Source: Ferrimonas marina
Lineage (GTDB): Bacteria; Pseudomonadota; Gammaproteobacteria; Enterobacterales; Shewanellaceae
Assembly: GCF_900129905.1 (NCBI RefSeq)
Contig: NZ_FQXG01000010.1
Coordinates: 99,437 to 163,436 of the forward strand
Direction of reading: 5' to 3'
DNA length: 64,000 nucleotides
Part shown: positions 1 through 8,085 of the stretch, one piece after another
Position numbering within the stretch: the stretch's first letter is position 1
How the letters are laid out: each line of letters opens with the position of its first letter
The notes under the pieces: generated by a model
Seen by the model: the letters and a program-made list of their open reading frames with translations, nothing else
What the model was told of the DNA's origin: nothing
Database searches by the model: none
Translations under genes and position numbers: made by a program

Positions 1-1418
1 AACAACGGCTGGTGATGGAGGAGTTGCTGGCCCAGAACCTGTCGATGTTGCAGATGCGTGCCAGTCTGGGCGGCCACCTGGCGCTGCCGCTGCCGCCGGA
101 CAACCCGTTGCTGGCCCCCTTCCTGGCCAACCTGCCCTTTTCCCCTACCAACGCCCAGCAACGGGTGGTGGCGGAGCTGCGTGCCGATATGGCCCGGGAA
201 GAACCGATGATGCGCCTGGTACAGGGCGACGTCGGCTCGGGCAAGACCCTGGTGGCGGCCCTGGCGGCCCTCACCGCCATCGGTCAGGGCTACCAGGTGG
301 CACTGATGGCCCCCACCGAGTTGCTGGCCGAACAGCACGCCCTGGCCTTTGCCAACTGGTTTGAGCCGCTGGGGATCTCGGTGGCCTGGCTGGGTGGCAA
401 GCTCAAGGGCAAGGCGCGGGAAGCCGCCCTGGAGGCGATCGGCAGTGGCCAGGCCAAGATGGTGGTGGGCACCCACGCCATCTTCCAGTCCGCGGTGGAG
501 TTTGACCACCTGGCCCTGGCCATCGTCGATGAACAGCACCGCTTCGGTGTGCACCAAAGGCTGGAGCTGCGGGAGAAGGGCCACAAGGATGGTCGCTATC
601 CCCACCAGCTGATCATGACCGCCACCCCCATTCCCCGCACCCTGGCGATGACCGCCTACGCCGATCTGGATGTCTCCATCATCGACGAGCTGCCGCCGGG
701 TCGGACCCCGGTCACCACGGTGGCCATCGGTGATACCCGCCGCGATGAGGTAATCGAGCGGGTACGCCAGGCCTGCGGTGCTGGTCGCCAGGCCTACTGG
801 GTCTGCACCCTGATCGAAGAGTCCGAGGTACTGCAGTGCCAGGCCGCCGAGGACACCGCCACCGAGCTGGCCCAACAGCTGGCCGAGCTCAAGGTCGGTC
901 TGGTGCACGGCCGGATGAAAGCGGATGAAAAACAGCAGGTCATGGAGGCCTTCAAGTCGGGTCAATTGAACTTACTGGTGGCCACCACGGTCATTGAAGT
1001 AGGGGTGGATGTGCCCAACGCCAGCTTGATGATCATCGAGAACCCGGAGCGACTGGGCCTGGCCCAGCTGCACCAGCTGCGCGGCCGCGTTGGCCGGGGG
1101 GCGGTCGCCAGCCACTGTGTGCTGCTCTATCACCCGCCACTGTCCAAGACCGCCCAGGCCCGATTGGGGGTGTTGCGGGAGAGCAACGATGGCTTCCTTA
1201 TCGCCCAGCGTGACCTGGAGATCCGGGGGCCCGGCGAGGTGCTGGGGACCAAGCAGACCGGCCTGGCGGATCTGAAGATCGCCGATCTGGTGCGGGACGC
1301 GGCGCTGGTGCCCCAGGTCCAGCGCCTGGCCAGCCATCTGATGGCCCAGCACCCGGATAGGGTGCAGCCGATCATCGATCGCTGGCTGCAGGGGCGGGAG
1401 ATCTACAGCCAAGCCTAA
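1..1418 (+). CDS. recG: ATP-dependent DNA helicase RecG, 3' part (gene enters from the left edge)
   Basis: RecG remodels stalled replication forks and branch-migrates Holliday junctions in the cytoplasm. The reading frame is open to the left edge, so only about the last 470 of the usual 690 or so residues are present. Visible helicase motifs are Walker A GDVGSGKT (bases 225-248), the Walker B box DEQH (528-539), TATPIPRT in motif III, and the motif VI stretch QLRGRVGRG near bases 1075-1100. The C-terminal RecG-specific region (GTKQTGLADLKIADL) follows. The GTG at base 12 is an internal valine, not the start. The downstream neighbour is an unrelated membrane protein on the same strand. Confidence 0.97.
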   Translation, partial: QRLVMEELLAQNLSMLQMRASLGGHLALPLPPDNPLLAPFLANLPFSPTNAQQRVVAELRADMAREEPMMRLVQGDVGSGKTLVAALAALTAIGQGYQVALMAPTELLAEQHALAFANWFEPLGISVAWLGGKLKGKAREAALEAIGSGQAKMVVGTHAIFQSAVEFDHLALAIVDEQHRFGVHQRLELREKGHKDGRYPHQLIMTATPIPRTLAMTAYADLDVSIIDELPPGRTPVTTVAIGDTRRDEVIERVRQACGAGRQAYWVCTLIEESEVLQCQAAEDTATELAQQLAELKVGLVHGRMKADEKQQVMEAFKSGQLNLLVATTVIEVGVDVPNASLMIIENPERLGLAQLHQLRGRVGRGAVASHCVLLYHPPLSKTAQARLGVLRESNDGFLIAQRDLEIRGPGEVLGTKQTGLADLKIADLVRDAALVPQVQRLASHLMAQHPDRVQPIIDRWLQGREIYSQA

Positions 1419-1508
1419 AGCCCTGTCCTTTGTGGCCCTGGCTGCTACACTGAGCCCCAAGGTGTATAGGCCTTTTGTTTATTTATATCAGGAAGATGGT
1501 AGCCAAAG

Positions 1509-2372
1509 ATGTATCAAGACGATGAACAACAAAGCCGCTCCAATATAAACCAGTTCGCCCTGATCCTGGTGGTGCTGGTGATGCTCGCCTGTGTTGCGGG
1601 CTGGTACTTCTTTGTCCGCCAGGCCCCCACCGCCGAACCCGAACCGCTGCCACCGGTGGTGGTGCAGGAACCCACCCTGCCGGAGAAACCGCTGCCCACC
1701 GAACCGGTACCGGAGCCCGAGCCGGAACCCGAACCGGTGCCGGAACTGCCCGCCGAGCCTGAGCCGGAGCCGATCCCTCAGCCGGATCCGCTGCCCGCCC
1801 TGGACAACAGCGACGTCTTTGCCATGGAGCAGGTCACCACCGTTGCCGACGGCATGCAGATTGGCAACGCCATCAACGAAGACAGCCTGCTGCGCCGAAT
1901 CACGGTGTTCGTGGATAACCTGGCCGGCGGTGAAGTACTGCGTCAGCAAGGCCCCTTCACCAGCATGACGGAGGACTTCAAGGCACTGGAGGTGAACAAC
2001 AGCCTCTACCTGGACCCGGAAGGCTACCGCCGCTACGACCAGTACGCCGAATTCCTCTACCGGCTGGAAGAAGAGGTGCTGCGGGATGCCTACCTGCGCA
2101 CCGAGCCGCTGCTGGACGAGGCCTACCAGGAGCTGGGCTACGGCCCGGGTCGCTTCCGCGGCACCCTGCTGGACGCCATCGAAGTGCTGCTGCGTGCGCC
2201 GGAGTACGAACAGCCGCTGGCGCTGGAGAGCCACTCGGTGAACTACCAGTTTGCCGATCCCGATGTGGAGAATCGCTCTGATGCGCAGAAGATGATGATC
2301 CGCATGGGGCCGGACAACGCCCGCAAGGTGAAATCCCTGCTGCGCCGCTTCAAGGCCGCCTTGAACGAGTAA
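1509..2372 (+). CDS. DUF3014 family single-pass membrane protein
   Basis: The protein has 287 residues. A short polar N-terminus is followed by one hydrophobic segment (about residues 15-37). Residues 40-100 form a proline/glutamate-rich linker of repeated EPEPEP units. The C-terminal domain (about 115-285) resembles the DUF3014 family. The topology suggests an inner-membrane anchor with a rigid linker carrying a periplasmic domain. The function is unknown. The linker is encoded by low-complexity DNA at about 1640-1790. The gene lies 90 bp after recG and ends at a strong bidirectional terminator. Confidence 0.8.
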   Translation: MYQDDEQQSRSNINQFALILVVLVMLACVAGWYFFVRQAPTAEPEPLPPVVVQEPTLPEKPLPTEPVPEPEPEPEPVPELPAEPEPEPIPQPDPLPALDNSDVFAMEQVTTVADGMQIGNAINEDSLLRRITVFVDNLAGGEVLRQQGPFTSMTEDFKALEVNNSLYLDPEGYRRYDQYAEFLYRLEEEVLRDAYLRTEPLLDEAYQELGYGPGRFRGTLLDAIEVLLRAPEYEQPLALESHSVNYQFADPDVENRSDAQKMMIRMGPDNARKVKSLLRRFKAALNE

Positions 2373-2383
2373 CGCTACACAAC

Positions 2384-2415
2384 AAAAAGGCCAGCCCACC
2401 GGGCTGGCCTTTTTT
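2384..2415. terminator. Bidirectional Rho-independent terminator
   Basis: A perfect 9 to 10 bp GC-rich stem (GGCCAGCCC / GGGCTGGCC) with a 3-nt loop is flanked by A5 on the left and T6 on the right. It can terminate both the DUF3014 gene and the convergent thioesterase-like gene. Confidence 0.9.
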
Positions 2416-2424
2416 GATCTCTCC

Positions 2425-2859
2425 TCAGCGTGCCGAGCGCTTTGCCATCACCACAAACTGGCCGACGAACTCGGCCCGTCCCGCCAGCGACACCGTCACC
2501 GTGACTCGGGCGTTGCGCCCCTCAGCCAGGGGCGTCAGATCCGGGTTGAGCGGCAAAGCGTGGCACTCCGGCAGGTCGTGCACCGGCCTGCGATAGCGGA
2601 TGTTGCCCTCGGCCAGGACGATATCCCCCTCCAGCCCCGCCGCCTCCAGCGCCAGCCAGACCCGACCCCAACCAGTCAGGGCCGCATGACTGTAGATGCT
2701 GCCGGCGAACATGGTGTTGTGCAGGTTCTTGTTGGCGGCCTGGTCAGCACGGGTGGTGAACACTCCATCAACAAAGGACACCGCCTCGATGCCCATGAAT
2801 CGGGACAGGGGAATGGTGTCATGCCACAGCCGGGTCAGGCGCTGCAGGGTTTCACGCAT
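2425..2859 (-). CDS. YiiD C-terminal-domain-like putative thioesterase (hotdog fold)
   Basis: This 144-residue protein resembles the stand-alone C-terminal domain of E. coli YiiD, a hotdog-fold putative thioesterase. The segment NKNLHNTMFAGSIYSHAAL (about residues 43-61) looks like the hotdog helix and active-site region, and GNIRYRRPV is a typical following strand. The substrate is unknown. It starts 10 bp after the dtd stop codon and is probably co-transcribed with dtd. Assignment is from family resemblance only. Confidence 0.75.
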   Translation of the reverse strand: MRETLQRLTRLWHDTIPLSRFMGIEAVSFVDGVFTTRADQAANKNLHNTMFAGSIYSHAALTGWGRVWLALEAAGLEGDIVLAEGNIRYRRPVHDLPECHALPLNPDLTPLAEGRNARVTVTVSLAGRAEFVGQFVVMAKRSAR

Positions 2860-2869
2860 CGGGGATTCC

Positions 2870-3307
2870 TCAGACCTGAAGTGAGAAGGTCACCGGCCCA
2901 TCGTTAACCAGGGAGACCTTCATGTCGGCACCGAATCGGCCGGTCTCTACCGTCATTCCCTGGCTGCGGCAGTACGCCACAAAGGCCTCGTATTGACGCT
3001 CCGCCTCGCTGGGCTGGGCAGCACTGGAGAAGCTGGGGCGCAGCCCCTTGCGGGTATCCGCCGCCAGGGTGAACTGGCTGACCACCAGCAGGCTGCCACC
3101 GGCCTGGGACACGTTCAGGTTCATCTTGTCGTCTTCATCGGCAAAGACGCGATACTTCATCACCTTGTCCGCCAGGCGCTGGAGCTTGTCCTGGTCATCC
3201 TCCCGCTCTACCCCGAGCAGCACCAGCAGGCCCCGCTGGATCTCACCCACGGTCTCGCCCTCAACCACCACGGCCGCCTCGCTGACCCGCTGAATCAATG
3301 CAATCAT
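2870..3307 (-). CDS. dtd: D-aminoacyl-tRNA deacylase
   Basis: Dtd hydrolyses D-amino acids from mischarged tRNAs and protects translation from D-Tyr and related residues. The 145-residue protein begins MIALIQRV, as family members do, and carries both signature motifs, [12 protein letters not shown] and NDGPVT, which line the active site of the homodimer. The start was placed at the internal ATG because it has a GGAG ribosome-binding site 6 bp upstream and matches the family N-terminus. An upstream GTG would add five residues. The thioesterase-like gene follows in the same operon. Confidence 0.96.
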   Translation of the reverse strand: MIALIQRVSEAAVVVEGETVGEIQRGLLVLLGVEREDDQDKLQRLADKVMKYRVFADEDDKMNLNVSQAGGSLLVVSQFTLAADTRKGLRPSFSSAAQPSEAERQYEAFVAYCRSQGMTVETGRFGADMKVSLVNDGPVTFSLQV

Positions 3308-3359
3308 CACTTGCTCCCACAAAAAAAGTTCATCGCAGCTCTTCGGCTAAAAGCGCTAT

Positions 3360-3720
3360 CAAGAGAATCCACACGACACCAAAACCTAACGAAAGAGCCC
3401 AATGAGCACTCCCCAATGTGGGGACCCACCGGTGCTTATACCGACTTTGAGGTGCCCGAGTAAAAGCGATGTCGGCAAGGTCGAGGGCCAGGATGGCCCG
3501 AGAGACCAGCGGAGACAAGGAAGTCGACTCTGGTCTGTGCCGCCTGCCGACATCGTTGGGACGAGGATTCAGCACCGATAGGAGGCGATCGGGGGTTCCA
3601 AGGGGGCGAGCAGCCCCTTTGGTTGGCCGCTCCTCTGCATCCATGCAGTCGCGGCATTGATGCATCCTGCATGGCACCAAGCCAACGCGACAGAGCTACA
3701 AAGCACTGTGCTGAAATTCT
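3360..3720. other. Structured non-coding intergenic region with nested inverted repeats
   Basis: About 520 bp separate dtd from the next minus-strand gene, and no convincing protein is encoded here. The DNA contains an 11-bp inverted repeat (CGATGTCGGCA at 3467-3477 and TGCCGACATCG at 3545-3555). Inside it are two further stems: GGGCCA/TGGCCC (3485-3499) and AGACCAG/CTGGTCT (3503-3509 with 3530-3536). To the right lie an imperfect hairpin around AGGGGGCGAGCAGCCCCTTT (3601-3620) and the palindrome CTGCAT-CC-ATGCAG (3635-3648). The nested geometry resembles a folded RNA or a dispersed intergenic repeat rather than random spacer. Identity is unknown. Confidence 0.5.
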
Positions 3721-3739
3721 CCCTGATGGGAGCTAACCC

Positions 3740-3790
3740 GAAAAAAATAAACAAACAAAAAGACCGGGCCGATTTTCACCGGCCCGGTCG
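3740..3790 (-). terminator. Rho-independent terminator of the yihY-lipoprotein operon
   Basis: The 9-bp stem GACCGGGCC/GGCCCGGTC (3762-3789) is followed, reading the minus strand, by a long T-rich tract. It lies just beyond the stop codon of the minus-strand lipoprotein gene. Confidence 0.88.
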
Positions 3791-3826
3791 GGATAGGCAA
3801 CCCCGGGTTGCCATCATGACTCAGCG

Positions 3827-4354
3827 CTACTGGGTCAGTGGCACCTCAACGGCCATTGGCTGCACCTGGGGGAACTGGGCCCGCAAAGCGCGGATCCCTT
3901 CATTGGTCCAATCCATGTAGGCGGTCAGCTCTTCGATACTGAGGGTGTCCACGAAGGTTGCGGCGCCACGGATCTCCAACGCCCGCCCCTCTTCACGCAG
4001 CACGAACTTGGCGAAGTCCATGCCCTGGTTGAGCTGGCCGACGATCAGCAGCAGTTCCGGGGACTGGGCCAGTTCAGGATGAAGCACGAAGTACTTTGAG
4101 ACCACCAGGCGATCCAGCTTGTTTGACAGTTTGGGGTGGAGCATGAAGTCGCTGCCATCGTAGTGCACCAGCAGGGCTTCATCGCTGGCACGCTGCACCT
4201 TGTACTGCTTGGCAGTGAGTGCCTCTGCAATCATGTCGGTGGCTTCCGCCGCGCTCTTGCCCGCCAGATCCAATTGGTCACCGCCTCCGGACAGCGAGGC
4301 ACATCCCGTCAAGCTGGCCAATAGCACCAGCGCCCCCAGTTTCAACAGCTTCAT
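3827..4354 (-). CDS. YbjN-like lipoprotein
   Basis: The 175-residue product has a lipoprotein signal peptide with lipobox LTGC (Cys18), so it is probably anchored in an envelope membrane. The rest resembles the YbjN-type sensory-transduction fold: two short alpha/beta units with the hydrophobic pattern [12 protein letters not shown] and a conserved-looking [11 protein letters not shown] stretch. The ATG overlaps the yihY stop codon by 4 bp (ATGA), implying translational coupling. The partner and function are unknown, and the YbjN relationship is a tentative fold-level call. Confidence 0.65.
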   Translation of the reverse strand: MKLLKLGALVLLASLTGCASLSGGGDQLDLAGKSAAEATDMIAEALTAKQYKVQRASDEALLVHYDGSDFMLHPKLSNKLDRLVVSKYFVLHPELAQSPELLLIVGQLNQGMDFAKFVLREEGRALEIRGAATFVDTLSIEELTAYMDWTNEGIRALRAQFPQVQPMAVEVPLTQ

Positions 4355-5214
4355 GATGACTCCTTTTCCAGGTGGAAGTAGTCCGGCAGGGTGGCGGTGA
4401 TCGCCGCCCCTACCAGCACGATAAGCCAGGACAGGTAGACCCAGACAAACAGGATAGGAATGGTAGCCAGGGCCCCGTAGATCGCCTCGTAGGAGGGGAA
4501 ATTGGTGACGTACCAGGCAAACCCCTTCTTGCTGGCCTCAAACAGTACCGAGGCGGCGAAAGCGCCGATCAGGGCATGGCTCAGACGCACCCGGGTGTTG
4601 GGCACCAGGGTGTAAAGCAGGGTGAAGGCGCAGATCGACAGCAGCATCGGCAGTCGAGCTATGAAAAAGGCGTAAAGGCCGGAGAATCCCGCCTCGGAGA
4701 ACAGCTTCAACGACACCACGTAGGAGGTGACCGCAATACTGGCCCCCATCAGGATTGGCCCCAGGGTCAGGATCATCCAGTAGAGCGAGAAGGAGTAGAC
4801 CCAACGGCGGTGGGTCTGGATGGCGAAGATCCGGTTGAGCGCTTTATCGATGTTGGAGATCAGCAGCAGGGCTACCACGGCCAGGGCCAGGACACCGACG
4901 GCAGTCATCTTGGAGGCGTTGCCGACAAACTGGGTCAGGTACTGCTGCACCGTGTCGCCGGCGGCCGGGACGAAGTTCTCGTAGACGAAACTTTCCAGCT
5001 TGGTGCGGGTATCGGCAAAGCCCGGGAAGGCGGAGAACACCGACAGCACCACCGCCATCATCGGTACCAGCGACAGCAGGGTCACGTAGGCCAGGTGCCC
5101 TGCGGTGATCTGCAGGCCAATCTCCTGGGTCCGACGCCAGAGAAACGGCAGGTATCCCACGCCGTGGTGCCAATCCCAATCTCTGATCTGTTCCAGCCAC
5201 TGCTTCGCGGTCAT
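4351..5214 (-). CDS. yihY: YihY/BrkB family inner-membrane protein
   Basis: The 287-residue protein has the YihY/BrkB layout: a short cytoplasmic start and about six hydrophobic segments, for example around residues 36-62, 100-125, 140-170, 185-205, 215-235 and 245-275. The family motif [20 protein letters not shown] lies near residue 36. E. coli YihY was once called ribonuclease BN, but the RNase was later shown to be a different protein, and the role of YihY is unsettled. It is the first gene of an operon with the overlapping lipoprotein gene. yihY lying near dtd is common in related genomes. Confidence 0.9.
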   Translation of the reverse strand: MTAKQWLEQIRDWDWHHGVGYLPFLWRRTQEIGLQITAGHLAYVTLLSLVPMMAVVLSVFSAFPGFADTRTKLESFVYENFVPAAGDTVQQYLTQFVGNASKMTAVGVLALAVVALLLISNIDKALNRIFAIQTHRRWVYSFSLYWMILTLGPILMGASIAVTSYVVSLKLFSEAGFSGLYAFFIARLPMLLSICAFTLLYTLVPNTRVRLSHALIGAFAASVLFEASKKGFAWYVTNFPSYEAIYGALATIPILFVWVYLSWLIVLVGAAITATLPDYFHLEKESS

Positions 5215-5318
5215 CCTGCTCCCCGTTTTCGACTTACTGGCATCCCCACTTACATTAGGGCAACATTCTCAGAAAGGAAGCTAAAATACAAAAGCTTTGG
5301 GAATATCAGGGAGTATCT

Positions 5319-5540
5319 ATGAGCGGACAGGGATCCACCGGAAACGTCATCGCGGCGATATGCAGTTTCTTCCTTCCCGGTTTGGGGCAATTGGTGCAGG
5401 GACGGATCCTGGCTGCCTTGCTGTTCTTCCTGTTCACCAGCGGCTTCTACGCCCTCGCCAGTACCCTGATCCTGCCCTTTATCATCGCCGTGCCGCTGCA
5501 CATCTGGTGCATAATCGACGCCGCCCGCTATCGCGGCTAA
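5319..5540 (+). CDS. Small TM2-like membrane protein
   Basis: This 73-residue protein contains two hydrophobic stretches (about residues 8-24 and 29-66). The motif FLPGLGQLVQGR is followed by a conserved-looking LHIWCIIDAARYR end, a pattern typical of TM2-domain or related two-helix proteins. The function is unknown. It sits 11 bp upstream of the DUF2959 lipoprotein gene, which has a clear ribosome-binding site, so the two are probably one transcript. The divergent neighbour is yihY. Confidence 0.75.
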   Translation: MSGQGSTGNVIAAICSFFLPGLGQLVQGRILAALLFFLFTSGFYALASTLILPFIIAVPLHIWCIIDAARYRG

Positions 5541-5551
5541 CCGGAGGTTTT

Positions 5552-6181
5552 ATGCGAACTATCTTGCTCAGTGCCCTGCTCCTGCTCGCCGGCTGTCAGT
5601 CCGCTTACTACTCCGCCATGGAGCAGGTGGGCTACCACAAGCGGGAGATCCTGGTTGACCGGGTCGAAGACGCCCAGGAAAGCCAGGAGGACGCGCAGAA
5701 GCAGTTCAGCTCCGCGTTGGAGGAGATGAAGACCTTGGTGGACTTTGATGGCGGCGACCTGGAAGACGCCTATGACAAGGTGAAGAGCCAGTACGACGCC
5801 TCGGCCTCGGCGGCAGAGCAGGTCTCCAGCCGCATCAATGGCGTGGCTGACGTGGCCGATGCCATGTTCGAGGAGTGGCAGGGGGAGCTGGAGGAGTACC
5901 AGTCCGCCAGCCTGCGCCGGGAGAGCCAGACCCAGCTGCGGGAGACCCGCCAACGCTACGATGGCATGCTGCGGGCGATGCGCCAGGCGGAGAGCAAGAT
6001 GGAGCCGGTACTGCGTCGACTCAAGGACAACGAGCTCTACCTCAAGCACAACCTCAATGCCCGGGCCATCGGCGCCGTCGGCAACGAGTTTGGCCAGTTG
6101 GAGGTCGAGATCCAGTCGGTTATCGATGAGATGAACCGGGCCATCGCCGAATCGGACCAGTTTATCCAAACCCTGCAATAA
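5552..6181 (+). CDS. DUF2959 family lipoprotein
   Basis: The 209-residue protein starts with a lipoprotein signal peptide (LLLLAGCQS, Cys15). It is then almost entirely charged and helical, with long coiled-coil-like stretches (about residues 30-205) that include a [14 protein letters not shown] segment typical of DUF2959. It is probably a periplasm-facing envelope lipoprotein of unknown function. The ATG was chosen because CCGGAGG lies 7 bp upstream. A much longer upstream reading frame would remove the signal peptide from the N-terminus. A GC-rich inverted repeat without a T tract follows (6188-6213). Confidence 0.85.
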   Translation: MRTILLSALLLLAGCQSAYYSAMEQVGYHKREILVDRVEDAQESQEDAQKQFSSALEEMKTLVDFDGGDLEDAYDKVKSQYDASASAAEQVSSRINGVADVADAMFEEWQGELEEYQSASLRRESQTQLRETRQRYDGMLRAMRQAESKMEPVLRRLKDNELYLKHNLNARAIGAVGNEFGQLEVEIQSVIDEMNRAIAESDQFIQTLQ

Positions 6182-6187
6182 CCCATT

Positions 6188-6213
6188 CGCCCGGGCCGGC
6201 AACGGCCCGGGCG
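6188..6213 (+). terminator. GC-rich hairpin after the DUF2959 gene
   Basis: Arms CGCCCGGGCC and GGCCCGGGCG form a perfect 10-bp stem around a 6-nt loop directly after the stop codon. There is no T tract, so it may be a Rho-dependent end or an RNA-stabilising hairpin instead of an intrinsic terminator. Confidence 0.5.
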
Positions 6214-6303
6214 ACAAAATCACCGGCGAGCAATTCCTTTCCCACCCCTTATGCTTTACAGTGCCGCCGCACTTGCCAATCCGACGGGAAAGATGGGAAC
6301 GCC

Positions 6304-7350
6304 ATGACCGAAAAACGCCTCAACAAATTCATCAGTGAATCCGGCTTCTGCTCGCGCCGCGAAGCGGACAAGCTGATTGAGCAGAACCGGGTCACCATCA
6401 ATGGTCAACGCCCGGAGCTGGGCACCAAGGTACAGCCCGGTGACAGTGTCGAGGTGGATGGCAAGCGGATCCGGGCCAGTGCAGCGGACAAGACCGACCG
6501 CATCTACATTGCTTACAACAAGCCCATCGGCATCACCTGCACCACCGAGCGTGATGTGGAAGGCAACATCATCGATGCCATCGGCCACAAGAAACGGATC
6601 TTCCCCATTGGTCGTCTCGATAAGCCCTCCGAGGGGCTGATCTTCCTTACCAGCGACGGCGACATCGTCAACAAGATCCTGCGGGCAGAAAACGCCCACG
6701 ATAAGGAGTACGTGGTCACCGTCGACAAGCCGGTGTCCGAGCGCTTTATCGAGCGGATGAGCCGGGGCGTGCCGATCCTGGGGACGGTCACCAAGCCCTG
6801 CACCGTCAAGGTGGTGAGCAAGTTCGTGTTTAAGATCATCCTGACCCAGGGCCTGAATCGCCAGATCCGTCGGATGTGCGAGTTCCTGGGCTATGAGGTT
6901 ACTGCGCTCAAGCGTACCCGCATCATGAACGTCTCGGTGGATGGCCTGCGTCCGGGCCAGTGGCGCGATCTCACCGCCGCCGAGATGGCCGAGCTCAATG
7001 CCGCGGTGGCCGGTTCCTCCAAGACCGCCGCGGAGGGCCATGTGCGTCCTGCCAAGCGGATTAAGCCGGGCAGTGAGCAACGTGATGGCCAGGCCAAGCC
7101 CCGCTCCGGCAATCCGCGCCGCCCCGGTGGCATGGGTGAGGGTCGTGGTGTACTGGATCGTCCCCAGGGCAAAAACCCGCAAGGCCAGAAGCCCCAAGGC
7201 AACAGCGGCAAGGCCAAGCGTCCGGCGGACAAGCCGACCAAGGCGGTGTATGTGAACCCCAATGCGCCCAGCTCTAAGAACAAGGGCCAGGATAAGCCGG
7301 CGAAGAAGAAAACCGGCGGCAACACCCTGACGCTGAAGCGCAAAGGCTAA
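6304..7350 (+). CDS. rluF: 23S rRNA pseudouridine(2604) synthase RluF
   Basis: RluF isomerises uridine to pseudouridine in 23S rRNA. The N-terminal S4 RNA-binding domain (about residues 1-60, [20 protein letters not shown]) precedes the RsuA/RluF catalytic core. The [10 protein letters not shown] motif holds the catalytic aspartate (Asp106), and [16 protein letters not shown] is the family signature. E. coli RluF is about 290 residues. Here a lysine-, proline- and glycine-rich tail of roughly 110 residues (from about 235) brings the length to 348, perhaps as an extra RNA-binding extension. Assignment to RluF and not another RsuA relative rests on overall similarity. Confidence 0.92.
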   Translation: MTEKRLNKFISESGFCSRREADKLIEQNRVTINGQRPELGTKVQPGDSVEVDGKRIRASAADKTDRIYIAYNKPIGITCTTERDVEGNIIDAIGHKKRIFPIGRLDKPSEGLIFLTSDGDIVNKILRAENAHDKEYVVTVDKPVSERFIERMSRGVPILGTVTKPCTVKVVSKFVFKIILTQGLNRQIRRMCEFLGYEVTALKRTRIMNVSVDGLRPGQWRDLTAAEMAELNAAVAGSSKTAAEGHVRPAKRIKPGSEQRDGQAKPRSGNPRRPGGMGEGRGVLDRPQGKNPQGQKPQGNSGKAKRPADKPTKAVYVNPNAPSSKNKGQDKPAKKKTGGNTLTLKRKG

Positions 7351-7368
7351 TTGCCCCCGCCTCGGTTT

Positions 7369-7402
7369 GCTCGGTCGCATCAGCATGACGATGCGACCGA
7401 GC
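7369..7402. repeat. 13-bp perfect inverted repeat downstream of rluF
   Basis: GCTCGGTCGCATC and GATGCGACCGAGC form a perfect stem around an 8-nt loop, 18 bp after the rluF stop codon. There is no T tract on either side. It may act as an mRNA 3'-end hairpin or a protein site. Confidence 0.6.
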
Positions 7403-7527
7403 CGGCACCACACGGCTCCCCCACTCCATTCCCCAAGCTCCCCCCTCTGCGCTGCCAACCTGACCATGCCCCTTTGAAAGCTCGCGCTTTATCGATACGC
7501 TGAGAGCGCTGCAACAGAGGATCATTG

Positions 7528-8025
7528 ATGAACTTCAACCGCTATAAGATGGCGATCCCCGCCAGCATTGGCCGCATTAAGCTATCCAGGTACGAGTTTC
7601 TCGGCACTTGGCTGCCTATCTATGCTCTGCTGTGGTTCTGGCTGCAGTCCGGCGTCCTGGCGATAACCCATGGCTTTGTCAGCAGCTACGGAATATTCAC
7701 CTTCATCAGCCTGCTTGGCTACTACCTGCTCTACTGGTGCTCCAACTATTGGCCTGTCACCCTCAAGATACTGCTGCCCTGGGCCATCCTTGCTGCCGTT
7801 GCCGGCCTGGCTGTTGGCATCGCTCTGCTCCTGCTTCCCGCCACGCTGGAATGTCTTCCAGAGAGCCACCAACAGTGCACCCCAGTTGCCGCTCTTGAGC
7901 CGGAGCAACACACACTGCTGCGCCAAGGCACCACCATCAGTTGGCTCGCCAGTTGGGGCTTGCATCTGAGCGTGGTGTTGATCGCCTGGCTGCATCACCG
8001 GGCCAACCAGCCGCTGCCGCGTTAA
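7528..8025 (+). CDS. Hypothetical multi-pass membrane protein
   Basis: The gene is not recognised. The 165-residue product has about four hydrophobic segments (roughly residues 25-48, 52-72, 80-105 and 135-155). An extracytoplasmic-looking loop of about 30 residues containing two cysteines (LECLPESHQQC) separates the third and fourth segments. The ATG is preferred over the in-frame TTG one codon earlier. It stands alone between rluF and the convergent typA, ending at a shared bidirectional terminator. Base composition is slightly less GC-rich than the flanking genes. Confidence 0.7.
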   Translation: MNFNRYKMAIPASIGRIKLSRYEFLGTWLPIYALLWFWLQSGVLAITHGFVSSYGIFTFISLLGYYLLYWCSNYWPVTLKILLPWAILAAVAGLAVGIALLLLPATLECLPESHQQCTPVAALEPEQHTLLRQGTTISWLASWGLHLSVVLIAWLHHRANQPLPR

Positions 8026-8033
8026 GGCAATAA

Positions 8034-8067
8034 AAAAGCCCCCGGCACTGGTGTGCCGGGGGCTTTT
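8034..8067. terminator. Bidirectional terminator between the hypothetical gene and typA
   Basis: A perfect 11-bp stem (GCCCCCGGCAC / GTGCCGGGGGC) with loop TGGT is flanked by A-rich sequence on the left and T4 on the right, so it serves both convergent genes. Confidence 0.92.
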
Positions 8068-8085
8068 GTCGGTTAAGCGCGGCGC

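Noticed and set aside
1636..1790. Apparent tandem repeat of GAGCC/GAACC units
   Set aside because: It is the coding sequence of a proline/glutamate linker in the DUF3014 protein, not an independent repeat element.
3330..3680. Open frames on both strands in the structured spacer
   Set aside because: Composition is non-coding-like (Arg/Ser/Pro rich), there is no ribosome-binding site, and the sequence is dominated by inverted repeats.
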